Shown piece by piece: positions 19,664 through 28,994 of a stretch of 64,000 bases of DNA (position 1 is its first letter; each line of letters opens with the position of its first letter). The notes under the pieces are model-generated. The model saw only the letters and a list, made by a program, of their open reading frames with translations. It did no database searches and was not told the origin of the DNA. Position numbers and translations under genes: made by a program. The DNA is from an uncultured Cytophagales bacterium (lineage in GTDB: Bacteria > Bacteroidota > Bacteroidia > Cytophagales > Cyclobacteriaceae). The stretch is from assembly GCA_913057175.1 (NCBI GenBank), contig CAJXNP010000005.1:186001-250000 (forward strand), given 5' to 3'.

Positions 19664-22600
19664 ATGGACTTGCACATTTTCATAGAATGGTTTGATGCAA
19701 CAGCACTAAGAAAACCTTTTTTAGGTGGGGTACTCATGGCGTTTGCCTGTACTGTAAAGCCCGAAAAACCTGTTCTCTTCGATTTGGTATCAGGTGATTA
19801 CTCAGGTATACATTTTAACAACAGGATCCATCCTTTTGAAAATGATACTTTAAATGCATTGGAGTATGATGTGTTGTTTAATGGAGGGGGGGTAGGTATT
19901 GGTGATTTTAATGGAGATGGTTTGCAGGACGTTTTTTTCTCCGGTAATTTGGTTTCTTCCAAATTGTATCTGAACCAGGGAAATTTCAAATTTCAGGACA
20001 TTACAGAGAAATCAGGGACATCTACTGAGAAGTGGTGTACCGGGGTTTCAATAGTTGATATCAATCAGGATGACTTGATGGATATTTATGTTTCGGTCGC
20101 CACTGATTGTAGAACCAAAGGCGACAGATCAAATCTGTTATTCATAAATCAAGGAAACAGTGAAGAAAAAATTCCATTTTTTGTGGAATCAAGCGAGGAA
20201 TACGGGCTGGCTGATGACGGCATTTCCATTCAATCGGCCTTTTTCGATTACGATAAAGATGGTGACCTGGATTGTTACATCCTTACCAATGCCATGGAAC
20301 AAACCAGTCGTAACCGGTTGCATGAAAAATTGGACAATGGACAGAGTTCATCAAATGACCGGTTGTATAAAAACGTAGGCAACAAAGATGGCCATCCTGT
20401 TTTCGAGAATGTGACCTTGAGCGCTGGGATTTCCAAAGAAGGCCATGGTCTGGGAATTTGTATTACGGATTTGAATAACGATGGCTGGCTGGACGTCTAT
20501 TGTGCCAACGATTTTGTTTCCAATGATATTATCTGGGTCAACAACCAGGATGGAACCTTCAGTGACCTGTCTGCGGAATATTTAACACACACTTCATACA
20601 GTAGTATGGGTGTGGATGTTCAGGATTTTAACAATGATGGTCTTTCGGACATTTGTGTGGTAGACATGTTGCCAGAGTCGGAGCAGAGGAGAAAAATGAT
20701 GGTCATAAAGACCAACTCTGAATTTATTCAAATTGCCGAGAAACTTGGCTATCAGAAACAATATGTACGCAATGTACTTCAACTCAATCAGGGAGCGAAT
20801 GACCAGGGAACCCTGAAGTTCAGCGAAATTAGTCAATTGGCCGGCGTGCATGCTACCGATTGGAGCTGGGCACCTTTGCTGGCTGATTTTGACAACGATG
20901 GGTTAAAGGACTTATTGGTCACCAATGGCTACCGTCGTGACATTACCAATTTAGATTATGCGGTATACCTAAATCAGCAAGAGTCTTTTTACAGAATGTC
21001 GGAAGAGGAAGCCAGGAAGGATCGAATTAAAAGACTATATGAGCTTCCGGAAGTAAAAATACAGAACTATTTGTACAGAAATAAAGATGGCTTAACCTTC
21101 GAAGATGTTTCCAATGCCTGGGGCTTGAGTGAAAAAAATTATTCTAATGGGGCGGCATATGCTGATTTTGACAATGATGGTGACCTTGATCTGGTTTTTA
21201 ACAACATCGATTCTGAAGCAAGTCTATACAGAAATAAATTGATTTCATCAGATTTTACCAGAAGCATTGGAAGAAAAGAAAACACGCATTTTGTACGTTT
21301 GAAATTGAAATCCGGTGTGCATCAAAGTAAGGCGTTAGGGGCCAAAGTAAAGGTTCTACTGTCTACCGGAGAATTGAAATATCAGGAAAATCTTCCGGTT
21401 AGGGGTTATTTGTCCTCCGTGGACCCCGTACTCTTATTTGGTTTAGGTACGGCTACTTCTTTCAAAGTGGAAGTGACCTGGGCAGATGGGATAATTCAAA
21501 CGATTGAGAATTTGTCTCCCGACACGCTGCATAGTATTGAATATAATGGCAGCCCGAACAATCCCCATAAAAGCCAATCAAACCATCAAAAAATCTTCGA
21601 TCAGTTATCTGCCCAAAGTTTAGGGATTTCTTTTACACACATGGAATACCCGTTCGATGAATTCAAACGAACACTTACTCTACACCAACAATACACCCGG
21701 CAATCACCGGGTATGGCTATCGGGGATGTCGATGGAAACGGGCTTGATGATCTGTTTATTGGTGCAGACCCTAATCAGCTGCGAACGATTTATCTGCAAA
21801 AACACCCTGGCATGTTTGAGGCGTTGCCGCAGGGCGAAAACAATCTGGAAGACATGGGGGCACTATTTTTTGATGCCGATGATGACGGAGATAAAGATTT
21901 ATATGTGGTCAGTGGTGGAAGTATAAACCTAAAAGACAAGGATTATATATATCACGACAGGCTATACCTGAATGATGGTAAAGGCAATATGTCACGTTCC
22001 CAGGATAAGATTCCGCTGACCCGTTTTAGTGGTAGCGTAGTTGCTGCGGCGGACTTTGACCATGATGGCGACCTTGATCTATTTAGAGGTAGCAGGGTAT
22101 CAGCGGGGGAATATCCTGTTACACCCGACAGTTATCTCCTACGAAATGACAATGGGCAATTCAAAGATGTAACAAATGAATTGGGAGAAGGATTACAAAA
22201 GGTTGGAATGGTTAGTTCAGCTCTTTGGACCGATTACAATCAGGATGGCTGGTTTGATTTAATTGTTGTAGGGGAGTTTATGCCCATTACCTTCTTTGAG
22301 AACAAAAAAGGGAAACTGGTACTTGATGATGAAGCTACACATTCTAATACAAGTGGCTGGTGGAATAGTATAAGTTCGGGCGATTTCGACCAGGATGGTG
22401 ACCTTGATTATATTGTTGGAAACCTCGGGCTTAATAGTCAGTACAGGGCTTCGGCTGATGAACCGATCAGGGTGTACGGGGCCGATTTTGACAATAACGG
22501 AACCATGGACCCGGTTATCACTTATTTCAAAGTAGGAAATGAAGCTCCCGTTGCTGTCCGTGAGACAATGCATGGCCAATTGAGTACTCTTATTAAAAGT

Positions 22601-23281
22601 CGATTCGACAGTTATGATGCCTATTCCAGGGCAAGTATTACTGATGTTTTCACAGATAGCGAATTGAAAAAAGCGCAGGTACTCTCCGCAGTCGAGATGC
22701 GCAGTGCATACCTGGAGAATACGGGCAACTCAAAATTTGTTCTCAAGCCTTTGCCGGTGGAGGCTCAAATTTCCCCGGTTTTTGGTTCAAGAATCAATGA
22801 CTTTAATGACGATGGTTTTTTAGATGTACTGCTGGTGGGTAATTCAAATGCGTTTGAATCATACACTGGTCAATATCATGCTTCATTGGGTACTCTACTG
22901 CTTGGAGAAGGTAAGGGAGGCTTTACTTATGTTCCACAAACCAAATCCGGATTATACTTAACGCATGACCAAAAAGCCCTTGGAACAATTTTTACTGGGA
23001 AAGAAAGCCTGATCGTCCTGACAAACAACAATGCTGAACCCCAGCTGTTGCAATCGTCTTATCAAGAATCTGGAGAATATATCGCACTCCAGCCTATGGA
23101 GGTGTCTTTGGAAATAACTTATACCAATGGAAAAACCGAAAGAATGGAAATTGGTTATGGCGGAGGTTATTTAACGCAGTCATCCAGAGGTTTTCCAGTT
23201 CCAAAAAATAAGGTTGAAAAAGTCATTGTTTATGATTTTTCAGGAACCAGCACCAGGATCATTAAACTAAAAACGGAATGA
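19664..23281 (+). CDS. VCBS/FG-GAP repeat protein with ASPIC/UnbV domain
   Basis: This 1,205-residue protein carries about fourteen calcium-binding-like FG-GAP/VCBS motifs of the form DxDxDGxxD (for example DFNGDGLQDVF, DFDNDGDLDLV, DADDDGDKDLY), spread over two beta-propellers. Between them is an ASPIC/UnbV domain (about 555-635, with LGAKVKVLLSTGELKYQENLP). Proteins of this kind often accompany SusCD pairs in Cytophagales and are usually surface lipoproteins. The N-terminus here has a hydrophobic stretch ending LMAFACTV that could be a poor lipoprotein signal behind an unusually long leader. Its role in the locus is unknown, and binding of polysaccharide or adhesion is only inferred. Its TGA overlaps the ATG of the next gene. 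Confidence 0.88.
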   Translation: MDLHIFIEWFDATALRKPFLGGVLMAFACTVKPEKPVLFDLVSGDYSGIHFNNRIHPFENDTLNALEYDVLFNGGGVGIGDFNGDGLQDVFFSGNLVSSKLYLNQGNFKFQDITEKSGTSTEKWCTGVSIVDINQDDLMDIYVSVATDCRTKGDRSNLLFINQGNSEEKIPFFVESSEEYGLADDGISIQSAFFDYDKDGDLDCYILTNAMEQTSRNRLHEKLDNGQSSSNDRLYKNVGNKDGHPVFENVTLSAGISKEGHGLGICITDLNNDGWLDVYCANDFVSNDIIWVNNQDGTFSDLSAEYLTHTSYSSMGVDVQDFNNDGLSDICVVDMLPESEQRRKMMVIKTNSEFIQIAEKLGYQKQYVRNVLQLNQGANDQGTLKFSEISQLAGVHATDWSWAPLLADFDNDGLKDLLVTNGYRRDITNLDYAVYLNQQESFYRMSEEEARKDRIKRLYELPEVKIQNYLYRNKDGLTFEDVSNAWGLSEKNYSNGAAYADFDNDGDLDLVFNNIDSEASLYRNKLISSDFTRSIGRKENTHFVRLKLKSGVHQSKALGAKVKVLLSTGELKYQENLPVRGYLSSVDPVLLFGLGTATSFKVEVTWADGIIQTIENLSPDTLHSIEYNGSPNNPHKSQSNHQKIFDQLSAQSLGISFTHMEYPFDEFKRTLTLHQQYTRQSPGMAIGDVDGNGLDDLFIGADPNQLRTIYLQKHPGMFEALPQGENNLEDMGALFFDADDDGDKDLYVVSGGSINLKDKDYIYHDRLYLNDGKGNMSRSQDKIPLTRFSGSVVAAADFDHDGDLDLFRGSRVSAGEYPVTPDSYLLRNDNGQFKDVTNELGEGLQKVGMVSSALWTDYNQDGWFDLIVVGEFMPITFFENKKGKLVLDDEATHSNTSGWWNSISSGDFDQDGDLDYIVGNLGLNSQYRASADEPIRVYGADFDNNGTMDPVITYFKVGNEAPVAVRETMHGQLSTLIKSRFDSYDAYSRASITDVFTDSELKKAQVLSAVEMRSAYLENTGNSKFVLKPLPVEAQISPVFGSRINDFNDDGFLDVLLVGNSNAFESYTGQYHASLGTLLLGEGKGGFTYVPQTKSGLYLTHDQKALGTIFTGKESLIVLTNNNAEPQLLQSSYQESGEYIALQPMEVSLEITYTNGKTERMEIGYGGGYLTQSSRGFPVPKNKVEKVIVYDFSGTSTRIIKLKTE

Positions 23282-24351
23282 ATAAATACGTGAATTTATA
23301 TAGCGCCAGTAAGTTAAAAGTGTTTGTCTACCTCATCGCAATGTGTCTTTCTATACCGGGTTTAGCACAACAGCCAGACCCGCCAGGTCAGGTGAAAGAA
23401 GGAGAGACTCCCACGAACCAAGCGTATCTGTTTGCACACATGACCCACAAAGATTATGGTCGCTTGTATTATTCTGTCAGTTTAAATGGACTACACTGGC
23501 ATGAACTGAACGACGGCAAAAGGGTTTTTGAAAACTATCAAGGCCATCCTGATATTTGTAAAGGTCCCGATGGAAAATACTACATAGCCGGCAATACCAG
23601 TGATAGTTCGCCCGATATTAATATCTGGGTGTCCGAGGATTTAATTAGCTGGCAAGAACATGCTGTTTATACGCCAGACCTCCAAAGTACTCCCGACTAT
23701 TCACAAGCCTTACAACGTATCGGCGCGCCAAAAATATTTTACGATCATGCATCTTCCCAATTTGTGTTGACATGGCACACCCCTCATAAAGAAGGGACGA
23801 AGGAAGACCCCGAAAAATATTGGGCAAGCCAGCGAACATTGTATGCACTCTCAAAAGATTTAAAAACGTTTTCAAATACTCCAAAGCGATTGTTCGATTG
23901 GGATTTTGGCACCATCGATGTCATTATAAGGAAAGTTGAAAACGCTTATTACGCCATCATTAAGGATGAAACCTACCCAACCTTATATTGGCCAACCGGA
24001 AAAACAATCCGTATTGCGAGATCGGGTTCCTTGCTGGGGCCATATTCATTACCTGCCGATCCTATCAGTCCTAATTTTAGAGAGGCTCCAATGCTGATCC
24101 CCTCGCCCGATAACCAAATTTGGTACATGTACTATGAACAATATCCAGGTGTGTCCTATGGGCTGTCCATTGCCGATAATCTTAACGGCCCGTGGTATCA
24201 GGCCTCGGGATATACATTTTATAGTGATTGGGATAAGTACAGTTTTCCGGAAAAAGTAAGGCATGGTTGCATGATTGTTATTTCGAAACAGGAGTACGAC
24301 GTGTTGGTCAAAGAGTTTGGTGTCAAACAGAAAGAGGATGGTAACAAGTAA
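23278..24351 (+). CDS. GH43-like five-bladed beta-propeller glycosidase
   Basis: The 357-residue exported protein has an N-terminal hydrophobic signal (LKVFVYLIAMCLSIPGLAQ). The body shows five-bladed propeller blades of the GH43/GH62/GH117 type: GPDGKYYIAGNT, INIWVSEDLISW, and PSPDNQIWYMYYEQ. Possible acidic residues are the Asp in GHPDI, the Asp in GTIDVII and the Glu in REAPML, which fit the three-acid arrangement of clan F, although the first is shifted compared with the standard DP motif. It is more divergent than the three GH43 genes downstream, so the subfamily is uncertain. The ATGA overlap with the upstream gene implies translational coupling. Confidence 0.7.
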   Translation: MNKYVNLYSASKLKVFVYLIAMCLSIPGLAQQPDPPGQVKEGETPTNQAYLFAHMTHKDYGRLYYSVSLNGLHWHELNDGKRVFENYQGHPDICKGPDGKYYIAGNTSDSSPDINIWVSEDLISWQEHAVYTPDLQSTPDYSQALQRIGAPKIFYDHASSQFVLTWHTPHKEGTKEDPEKYWASQRTLYALSKDLKTFSNTPKRLFDWDFGTIDVIIRKVENAYYAIIKDETYPTLYWPTGKTIRIARSGSLLGPYSLPADPISPNFREAPMLIPSPDNQIWYMYYEQYPGVSYGLSIADNLNGPWYQASGYTFYSDWDKYSFPEKVRHGCMIVISKQEYDVLVKEFGVKQKEDGNK

Positions 24352-24382
24352 CACAATAACAGCAAGTAAATATTTAGAAATT

Positions 24383-25426
24383 ATGAAACACCGGGTATTA
24401 AGATTTCACCTAATAGCAATATTTCTGGTAAGCTTCTCGGCTTTTTCCCAGACTAAGACTTTCCAAAACCCGCTGCTACCTTCGGGAGCGGATCCATATA
24501 GTACATATCATAATGGCTATTATACCTATACCAATACCGTAGGAAATAAATTGGTTCTTTGGAAAACCGCGAGTCTGGCTAGTCTGGCTAAAGCGGAAAG
24601 TAAAACCATCTGGACACCACCAGAGGGCACGTTGTATTCCCATGATATTTGGGCACCAGAAGTACATTTCATTGATGGAAAATGGTACGTCTATTTCGCT
24701 GCTGATGACGGTGATAATAATACACATAGGATGTATGTGCTTGAAAATGACTCAGATGATCCATTTAAAGGTGAGTGGAAATTTAAGGGGAAAATCGCTG
24801 CCGAAACTGATAAATGGGCCATTGACGGAAACGTTTTTAAGCACAAGGATCAGCTTTATATGATATGGTCCGGCTGGGAAGGTGATGAGAATGGACAGCA
24901 GGATATATTCATCGCAAAAATGAAAAATCCGCTGGAAATTGAGGGAGACCGGGTGATGATTTCCTCACCCACCTATGATTGGGAGAGGCATTGGAATACA
25001 GGTACTTCAGACAAAAATCCACCTGAGGTATTTGTAAATGAAGGTCCCCAATATTTATCACACGAGGAAAAGATTTTCATCATCTTTTCCGCAAGCGGAT
25101 GTTGGACAGATTACTACAGCCTCGGTCTGCTGACCTTCGTGGGTACAGACAATTTGTTGGACCCGGAAGCCTGGGTGAAGTCCAAAGAACCCATATTCAG
25201 TCAATCGATAGCAAATGGAGTATATGCTCCCGGACATAACTCATTTTTCAAATCACCAGATGGCAAGGAGGATTGGATTTTATACCATGCCAATTCAAAA
25301 CCCGGACAGGGATGTGGTCAACTCAGGTCTCCAAGAATGCAAAAATTATACTGGGATACAGAAGGGATGCCTTATTTGGGAATCCCATTTCCTGAAAGGG
25401 TGATTCTTGAAACACCTTCGAAATAA
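24383..25426 (+). CDS. GH43 glycosidase, probable alpha-L-arabinofuranosidase/arabinanase
   Basis: The 347-residue secreted protein begins with a signal peptide (about 1-22, ending SFSAFSQ). The GH43 catalytic residues are all visible: Asp in PSGADPYS (base), Asp in KWAIDGNVF (pKa modulator), and Glu in FVNEGPQYL (acid). The blade motif HDIWAPEVHFIDGKWYVYF is also typical. The PSGADP start resembles exo-1,5-alpha-L-arabinofuranosidases of GH43 subfamily 26 (from memory, not tested). The open frame can be extended to 24275, overlapping the preceding gene, but the signal peptide begins at the ATG at 24383. It acts on arabinan side chains or oligosaccharides (inference). Confidence 0.87.
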   Translation: MKHRVLRFHLIAIFLVSFSAFSQTKTFQNPLLPSGADPYSTYHNGYYTYTNTVGNKLVLWKTASLASLAKAESKTIWTPPEGTLYSHDIWAPEVHFIDGKWYVYFAADDGDNNTHRMYVLENDSDDPFKGEWKFKGKIAAETDKWAIDGNVFKHKDQLYMIWSGWEGDENGQQDIFIAKMKNPLEIEGDRVMISSPTYDWERHWNTGTSDKNPPEVFVNEGPQYLSHEEKIFIIFSASGCWTDYYSLGLLTFVGTDNLLDPEAWVKSKEPIFSQSIANGVYAPGHNSFFKSPDGKEDWILYHANSKPGQGCGQLRSPRMQKLYWDTEGMPYLGIPFPERVILETPSK

Positions 25427-25531
25427 CCGTCTTTAGCCAAGAAAAAGGTGTTTCTGAAAGAATGTTTAAGAGGGCGAGAACAGGAGAATTTTACAGTATC
25501 TAATTAAGTATTGAAAAGAGCTAAATAAAAA

Positions 25532-26698
25532 ATGAGAATTATAAGAAAACTTCCAATAATCCTAGGGTCAATTGCGGTTGTCCTTTTGAGTGGCTGCACT
25601 CAAGCAAAAAAACAGCAGGAACAAACTTCGGAAATAAAGATGGCTGAGTTTACGAACCCACTTGATGTCGAATTTGGTGACCCTTATATTCTTGACGATG
25701 GAAACGGCGCATTCTACATGTATGGAACAGGTGGCGGGGCGAAGGACGGTTTTGCAACTTATTCTTCAGCCGATTTGGTGGACTGGAAGTTTGAAGGCCA
25801 GGTATATTATGGGAACACGGAGAACTCCTGGAATCTTAAGAATTTTTGGGCCCCGGAAGTGTACAAAATTGATGGTCAGTATTTTTTGTTTTATAGCGCA
25901 GATAAAAAGGACAACCCTTCCAACGAGCTGGAGACTTTTAGCATTGGTGTCGCCGTTTCAGACAGCCCCAAAGGACCATTTGTCGATATTAAAAACGAGC
26001 CCCTTTTCGACCCTGGTTACCCGATCATAGATGCCAATGTCTTTCAAGACGATGATGGCAAATACTATTTGTATTATTCCCGGGCGTGTTACAAGCATGA
26101 GGTGGAAAGTGAAATAGCCCGTTGGGCAAAGAAAACCGGGCTCTATGATGAGATCGAAGAGAGCTGGGTTTACGGGGTACAGCTGGCCCAGGATTTTAAA
26201 AGTGTAATTGGCGAACCCGTTTTATTGTTAAGCCCACCCAAGACTATGGACGATAAGAATTCGGAATGGGAGAGTCGTTCTGTTACTTCCAAAGAAATTA
26301 ACCGTCGTTGGACGGAAGGCTCCTTCACATTTAAGCACGACGAAACTTACTACATAATGTATTCAGCCAATCATTACGCCGGGCCGAATTATGCAGTGGG
26401 GTATGCCACAGCAAAACACCCTTTGGGGCCATTTAAAAAAGCTGAAAATAATCCGGTTTTAGAAAGCAATGTGAAGAAAGGTGGTAGTGTCACCGGAACG
26501 GGCCATAACATGGTTCTTTTTCTGGAAGACGGTAGTAAAATGTATGCTGTGTATCACGGTCGCACCAAACAGACGGGGCAAAACAGGGTGGTTTTTATTG
26601 ACGAAATGGAAATACAGTCAGATGGCAAACTTGTGGTGAATGGCCCTGGTTTAGAACCAAGGCCATATCCTTTAATAGATAAATCAAATAAACTTTAA
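25532..26698 (+). CDS. GH43 glycosidase, lipoprotein
   Basis: The 388-residue lipoprotein has a lipobox LLSGC with Cys22, so it is anchored to a membrane and may face the cell surface. GH43 acids are the Asp in EFGDPYIL, the Asp in PIIDANVF and the Glu in RRWTEGSFTFKH. Blade motifs such as NFWAPEVYKIDGQYFLFYSA and GTGHNMVLF (the late conserved His) are present. Activity is probably arabinofuranosidase, xylosidase or both. It lies 105 bases after the preceding GH43 and 11 bases before the GH5-like gene. The three GH43 paralogues differ enough to suggest distinct linkages rather than recent duplication. Confidence 0.88.
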   Translation: MRIIRKLPIILGSIAVVLLSGCTQAKKQQEQTSEIKMAEFTNPLDVEFGDPYILDDGNGAFYMYGTGGGAKDGFATYSSADLVDWKFEGQVYYGNTENSWNLKNFWAPEVYKIDGQYFLFYSADKKDNPSNELETFSIGVAVSDSPKGPFVDIKNEPLFDPGYPIIDANVFQDDDGKYYLYYSRACYKHEVESEIARWAKKTGLYDEIEESWVYGVQLAQDFKSVIGEPVLLLSPPKTMDDKNSEWESRSVTSKEINRRWTEGSFTFKHDETYYIMYSANHYAGPNYAVGYATAKHPLGPFKKAENNPVLESNVKKGGSVTGTGHNMVLFLEDGSKMYAVYHGRTKQTGQNRVVFIDEMEIQSDGKLVVNGPGLEPRPYPLIDKSNKL

Positions 26699-26709
26699 TT
26701 CGAAATCTT

Positions 26710-27774
26710 ATGAGAAAACTAATAATTACCATTGTCTTACTATTTGCGATATCAATTAGCAAAGGCCAGGACAATTTATTGCAAGAAAACAAATGGTCAC
26801 GCGAAAAGGCATATGCGTGGTACGAACAACATGATTGGATGACAGGTGCAAATTTCAACCCCAGCACTGCAATCAATCAACTGGAAATGTGGCAAAAAGA
26901 TACTTTCGATCCCGAAACCATTGACCGGGAGCTTGGTTATGCAGAGGGCATTGGTTTTAACACCATGCGGGTGTATCTCCATAGTTTGGCCTATAAAGCC
27001 GATCCTGAGGGTTTCAAAGAGCGAATGGATACCTATTTGGGCATTGCTGACAAACATGGGATAAAGACGATGTTTGTGTTTTTTGACGATGTATGGGGAA
27101 AGTCACCTAAAATCGGTAAACAACCAGATCCCATCCCAGGTACGCACAATTCTGGCTGGGTTCAGGACCCGGGAGATCCCGCATCGAAAGAAGAAAAGAA
27201 TTTTCCGGCATTGGAAACCTACGTCAAAGATGTGCTGACAACCTTTGCCAATGACGATCGCGTCTTGTTGTGGGACCTGTATAATGAGCCTGGTAATACA
27301 GGAAAGCTTACCAGCTCGATGCCTTTGCTAAAAAGCATATTCATTTGGGCAAGGGAAGTGAACCCGAGTCAACCACTTAGTGTTGGCTTATGGAATTGGG
27401 ATTTCCAGGAATTGAATACGTTTCAAGCCCAAAACTCAGACATCCTAACCTACCATCAATACGAGGACGAGAAAAAACACCAGCTTATCATCAACCTGTT
27501 GAAAACCCATGACAGACCAATGATCTGTACAGAATATATGGCAAGAACGAACAACAGTCGGTTTTCAAATATCCTTCCACTGCTTAAAAAAGAAGATATC
27601 GGGGCAATCAATTGGGGTTTGGTGGCTGGAAAATCGAATACGAAATATGCCTGGAATACTCCTATCCATGATGGAAGTGAACCAGATGAGTGGTTCCACG
27701 AAGTATTTAGAAAAGATGGAACTCCTTATCGCCAGGATGAGGTGGATTTGATAAAGAAACTAAACGCACAATAA
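26710..27774 (+). CDS. GH5-like (clan GH-A) glycoside hydrolase
   Basis: This is a 354-residue exported protein with signal peptide MRKLIITIVLLFAISISKGQ and a TIM-barrel pattern of clan GH-A. The acid/base candidate is Glu193 in LWDLYNEPGN and the nucleophile candidate is Glu275 in MICTEYMAR. A barrel strand with GFNTMRVYLHS precedes them. Homologues in Bacteroidota are labelled cellulase-family or 1,4-beta-xylanase, but the substrate is not known for this branch. Given its position among GH43 genes, a role on the backbone or on an oligosaccharide of an arabinose-rich hemicellulose is inferred. It sits 9 bases from the next gene (ATG 27784). Confidence 0.8.
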   Translation: MRKLIITIVLLFAISISKGQDNLLQENKWSREKAYAWYEQHDWMTGANFNPSTAINQLEMWQKDTFDPETIDRELGYAEGIGFNTMRVYLHSLAYKADPEGFKERMDTYLGIADKHGIKTMFVFFDDVWGKSPKIGKQPDPIPGTHNSGWVQDPGDPASKEEKNFPALETYVKDVLTTFANDDRVLLWDLYNEPGNTGKLTSSMPLLKSIFIWAREVNPSQPLSVGLWNWDFQELNTFQAQNSDILTYHQYEDEKKHQLIINLLKTHDRPMICTEYMARTNNSRFSNILPLLKKEDIGAINWGLVAGKSNTKYAWNTPIHDGSEPDEWFHEVFRKDGTPYRQDEVDLIKKLNAQ

Positions 27775-27783
27775 TTGTCAGAG

Positions 27784-28821
27784 ATGGGAAAAACGTTCAT
27801 TTTGGTTAATGCCAGGGCCTGCCATGCCTTGGTATTCTTCCTTCTGCTGGCACTAACGGGGTGCAATGAATCCTCAAATAGGGACAATGCAAACTCTCAT
27901 GATGCCGGTAAAGCAGCTGATTTTATTTACCTGGCTGACCCGACTATTTTTATCCATGACAGCCTTTATTATTTAAGCGGGACGAATGGAGATACAGAAT
28001 ACTCCAGCCAGGAAGGATTCTTAGTTTATACATCCCCGGATTTAAAATCCTGGGGAGGACCTACAGGTGCTACCAATGGTTTTGCGCTAATGAAAGGTGA
28101 CGCTTATGGCGATAAAGGGTTTTGGGCACCTCAGGTTTTTGAATACAAAAATAAGTTTCATATCGCTTATACCGCGAACGAGCACATCGCAATGGCGGAG
28201 GCAGATAGCCCTTTTGGCCCATTTACCAGTACCAGCAAAAAAGAATTGGAAGCTCCGGTAAGGCAAATAGATCCTTTTGTGCTGTTTGATGAGGATGGAA
28301 AGAAATACTTGTACCATGTTCGACTGACGGAAGGAAACCGCATTTTTGTGGCAGAGCTCAATGAAGATCTTTTAAGTATAAAGCCAGAGACATTGACTGA
28401 ATGTATTTCAGTAGATCAACCCTGGGAAAATACGCATAATGCGGACTGGCCGGTTGCCGAAGGGCCGACGGTACTTAAGCACAATGGTTTGTATTATTTG
28501 ATTTATTCCGCCAATGACTTCAGGAACCCTGACTACGCAGTGGGCTTTGCCACCAGTGAAAGTCCATTGGGGCCATGGACTAAATCAGATAGCAATCCGA
28601 TTATCCATAAAAGCATGATTGGAATAAATGGCACTGGTCACGGGGATGTTTTTATGGACAAAGATGGCGACATGCAATACGTTTTCCATACGCATTTTAG
28701 TGACTCGATTGTCCATCCTAGAAAGACGGCGGTAATAAAAATACAGTTTGTAAAACAAGAAAATGGAGCCGATTTACTAGAAGTCGACCAAAGTACTTTT
28801 AAATTTTTAGAGCAAAACTAA
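27784..28821 (+). CDS. GH43 glycosidase, lipoprotein (last gene of the locus)
   Basis: The product of about 345 residues has a lipobox LALTGC with Cys27. GH43 catalytic acids are the Asp in YLADPTIF, the Asp in RQIDPFVL and the Glu in VAEGPTVLKHNG. A late GTGHGDVF motif supplies the conserved His. A TTG three codons upstream (27775) would extend the frame, but the ATG at 27784 gives a better lipoprotein leader and I use it. It ends the polysaccharide utilisation operon. A palindromic element follows about 140 bases downstream. Confidence 0.87.
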   Translation: MGKTFILVNARACHALVFFLLLALTGCNESSNRDNANSHDAGKAADFIYLADPTIFIHDSLYYLSGTNGDTEYSSQEGFLVYTSPDLKSWGGPTGATNGFALMKGDAYGDKGFWAPQVFEYKNKFHIAYTANEHIAMAEADSPFGPFTSTSKKELEAPVRQIDPFVLFDEDGKKYLYHVRLTEGNRIFVAELNEDLLSIKPETLTECISVDQPWENTHNADWPVAEGPTVLKHNGLYYLIYSANDFRNPDYAVGFATSESPLGPWTKSDSNPIIHKSMIGINGTGHGDVFMDKDGDMQYVFHTHFSDSIVHPRKTAVIKIQFVKQENGADLLEVDQSTFKFLEQN

Positions 28822-28957
28822 AGAAGGGTACACCAAAAAATCCCATCTGGCTACTGCTTTTTTGGAAGTGCAGTACTGCTGGGTTAGGGAAATATCTTTT
28901 GATACAAAGTGTGTAGCCTCTTAAAACGTTCGATAATTTGTTCCTCCGGGTTCACCA

Positions 28958-28992
28958 AGCCCTCCGAAGCGTTAGCGAAGGAGGGCTTTATT
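28958..28992 (+). terminator. Palindromic terminator-like element at the end of the utilisation locus
   Basis: AGCCCTCC (28958-28965) pairs with GGAGGGCT (28980-28987) around GAAGCGTTAGCGAA and is followed by TTATTTG. It lies between two convergent genes and may stop transcription from the plus strand. The GC-rich arms and the GAAGCG...GCGAAG core look like a repeated extragenic palindrome (REP-like), which would need a genome-wide search to confirm. Confidence 0.6.
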
Positions 28993-28994
28993 TG

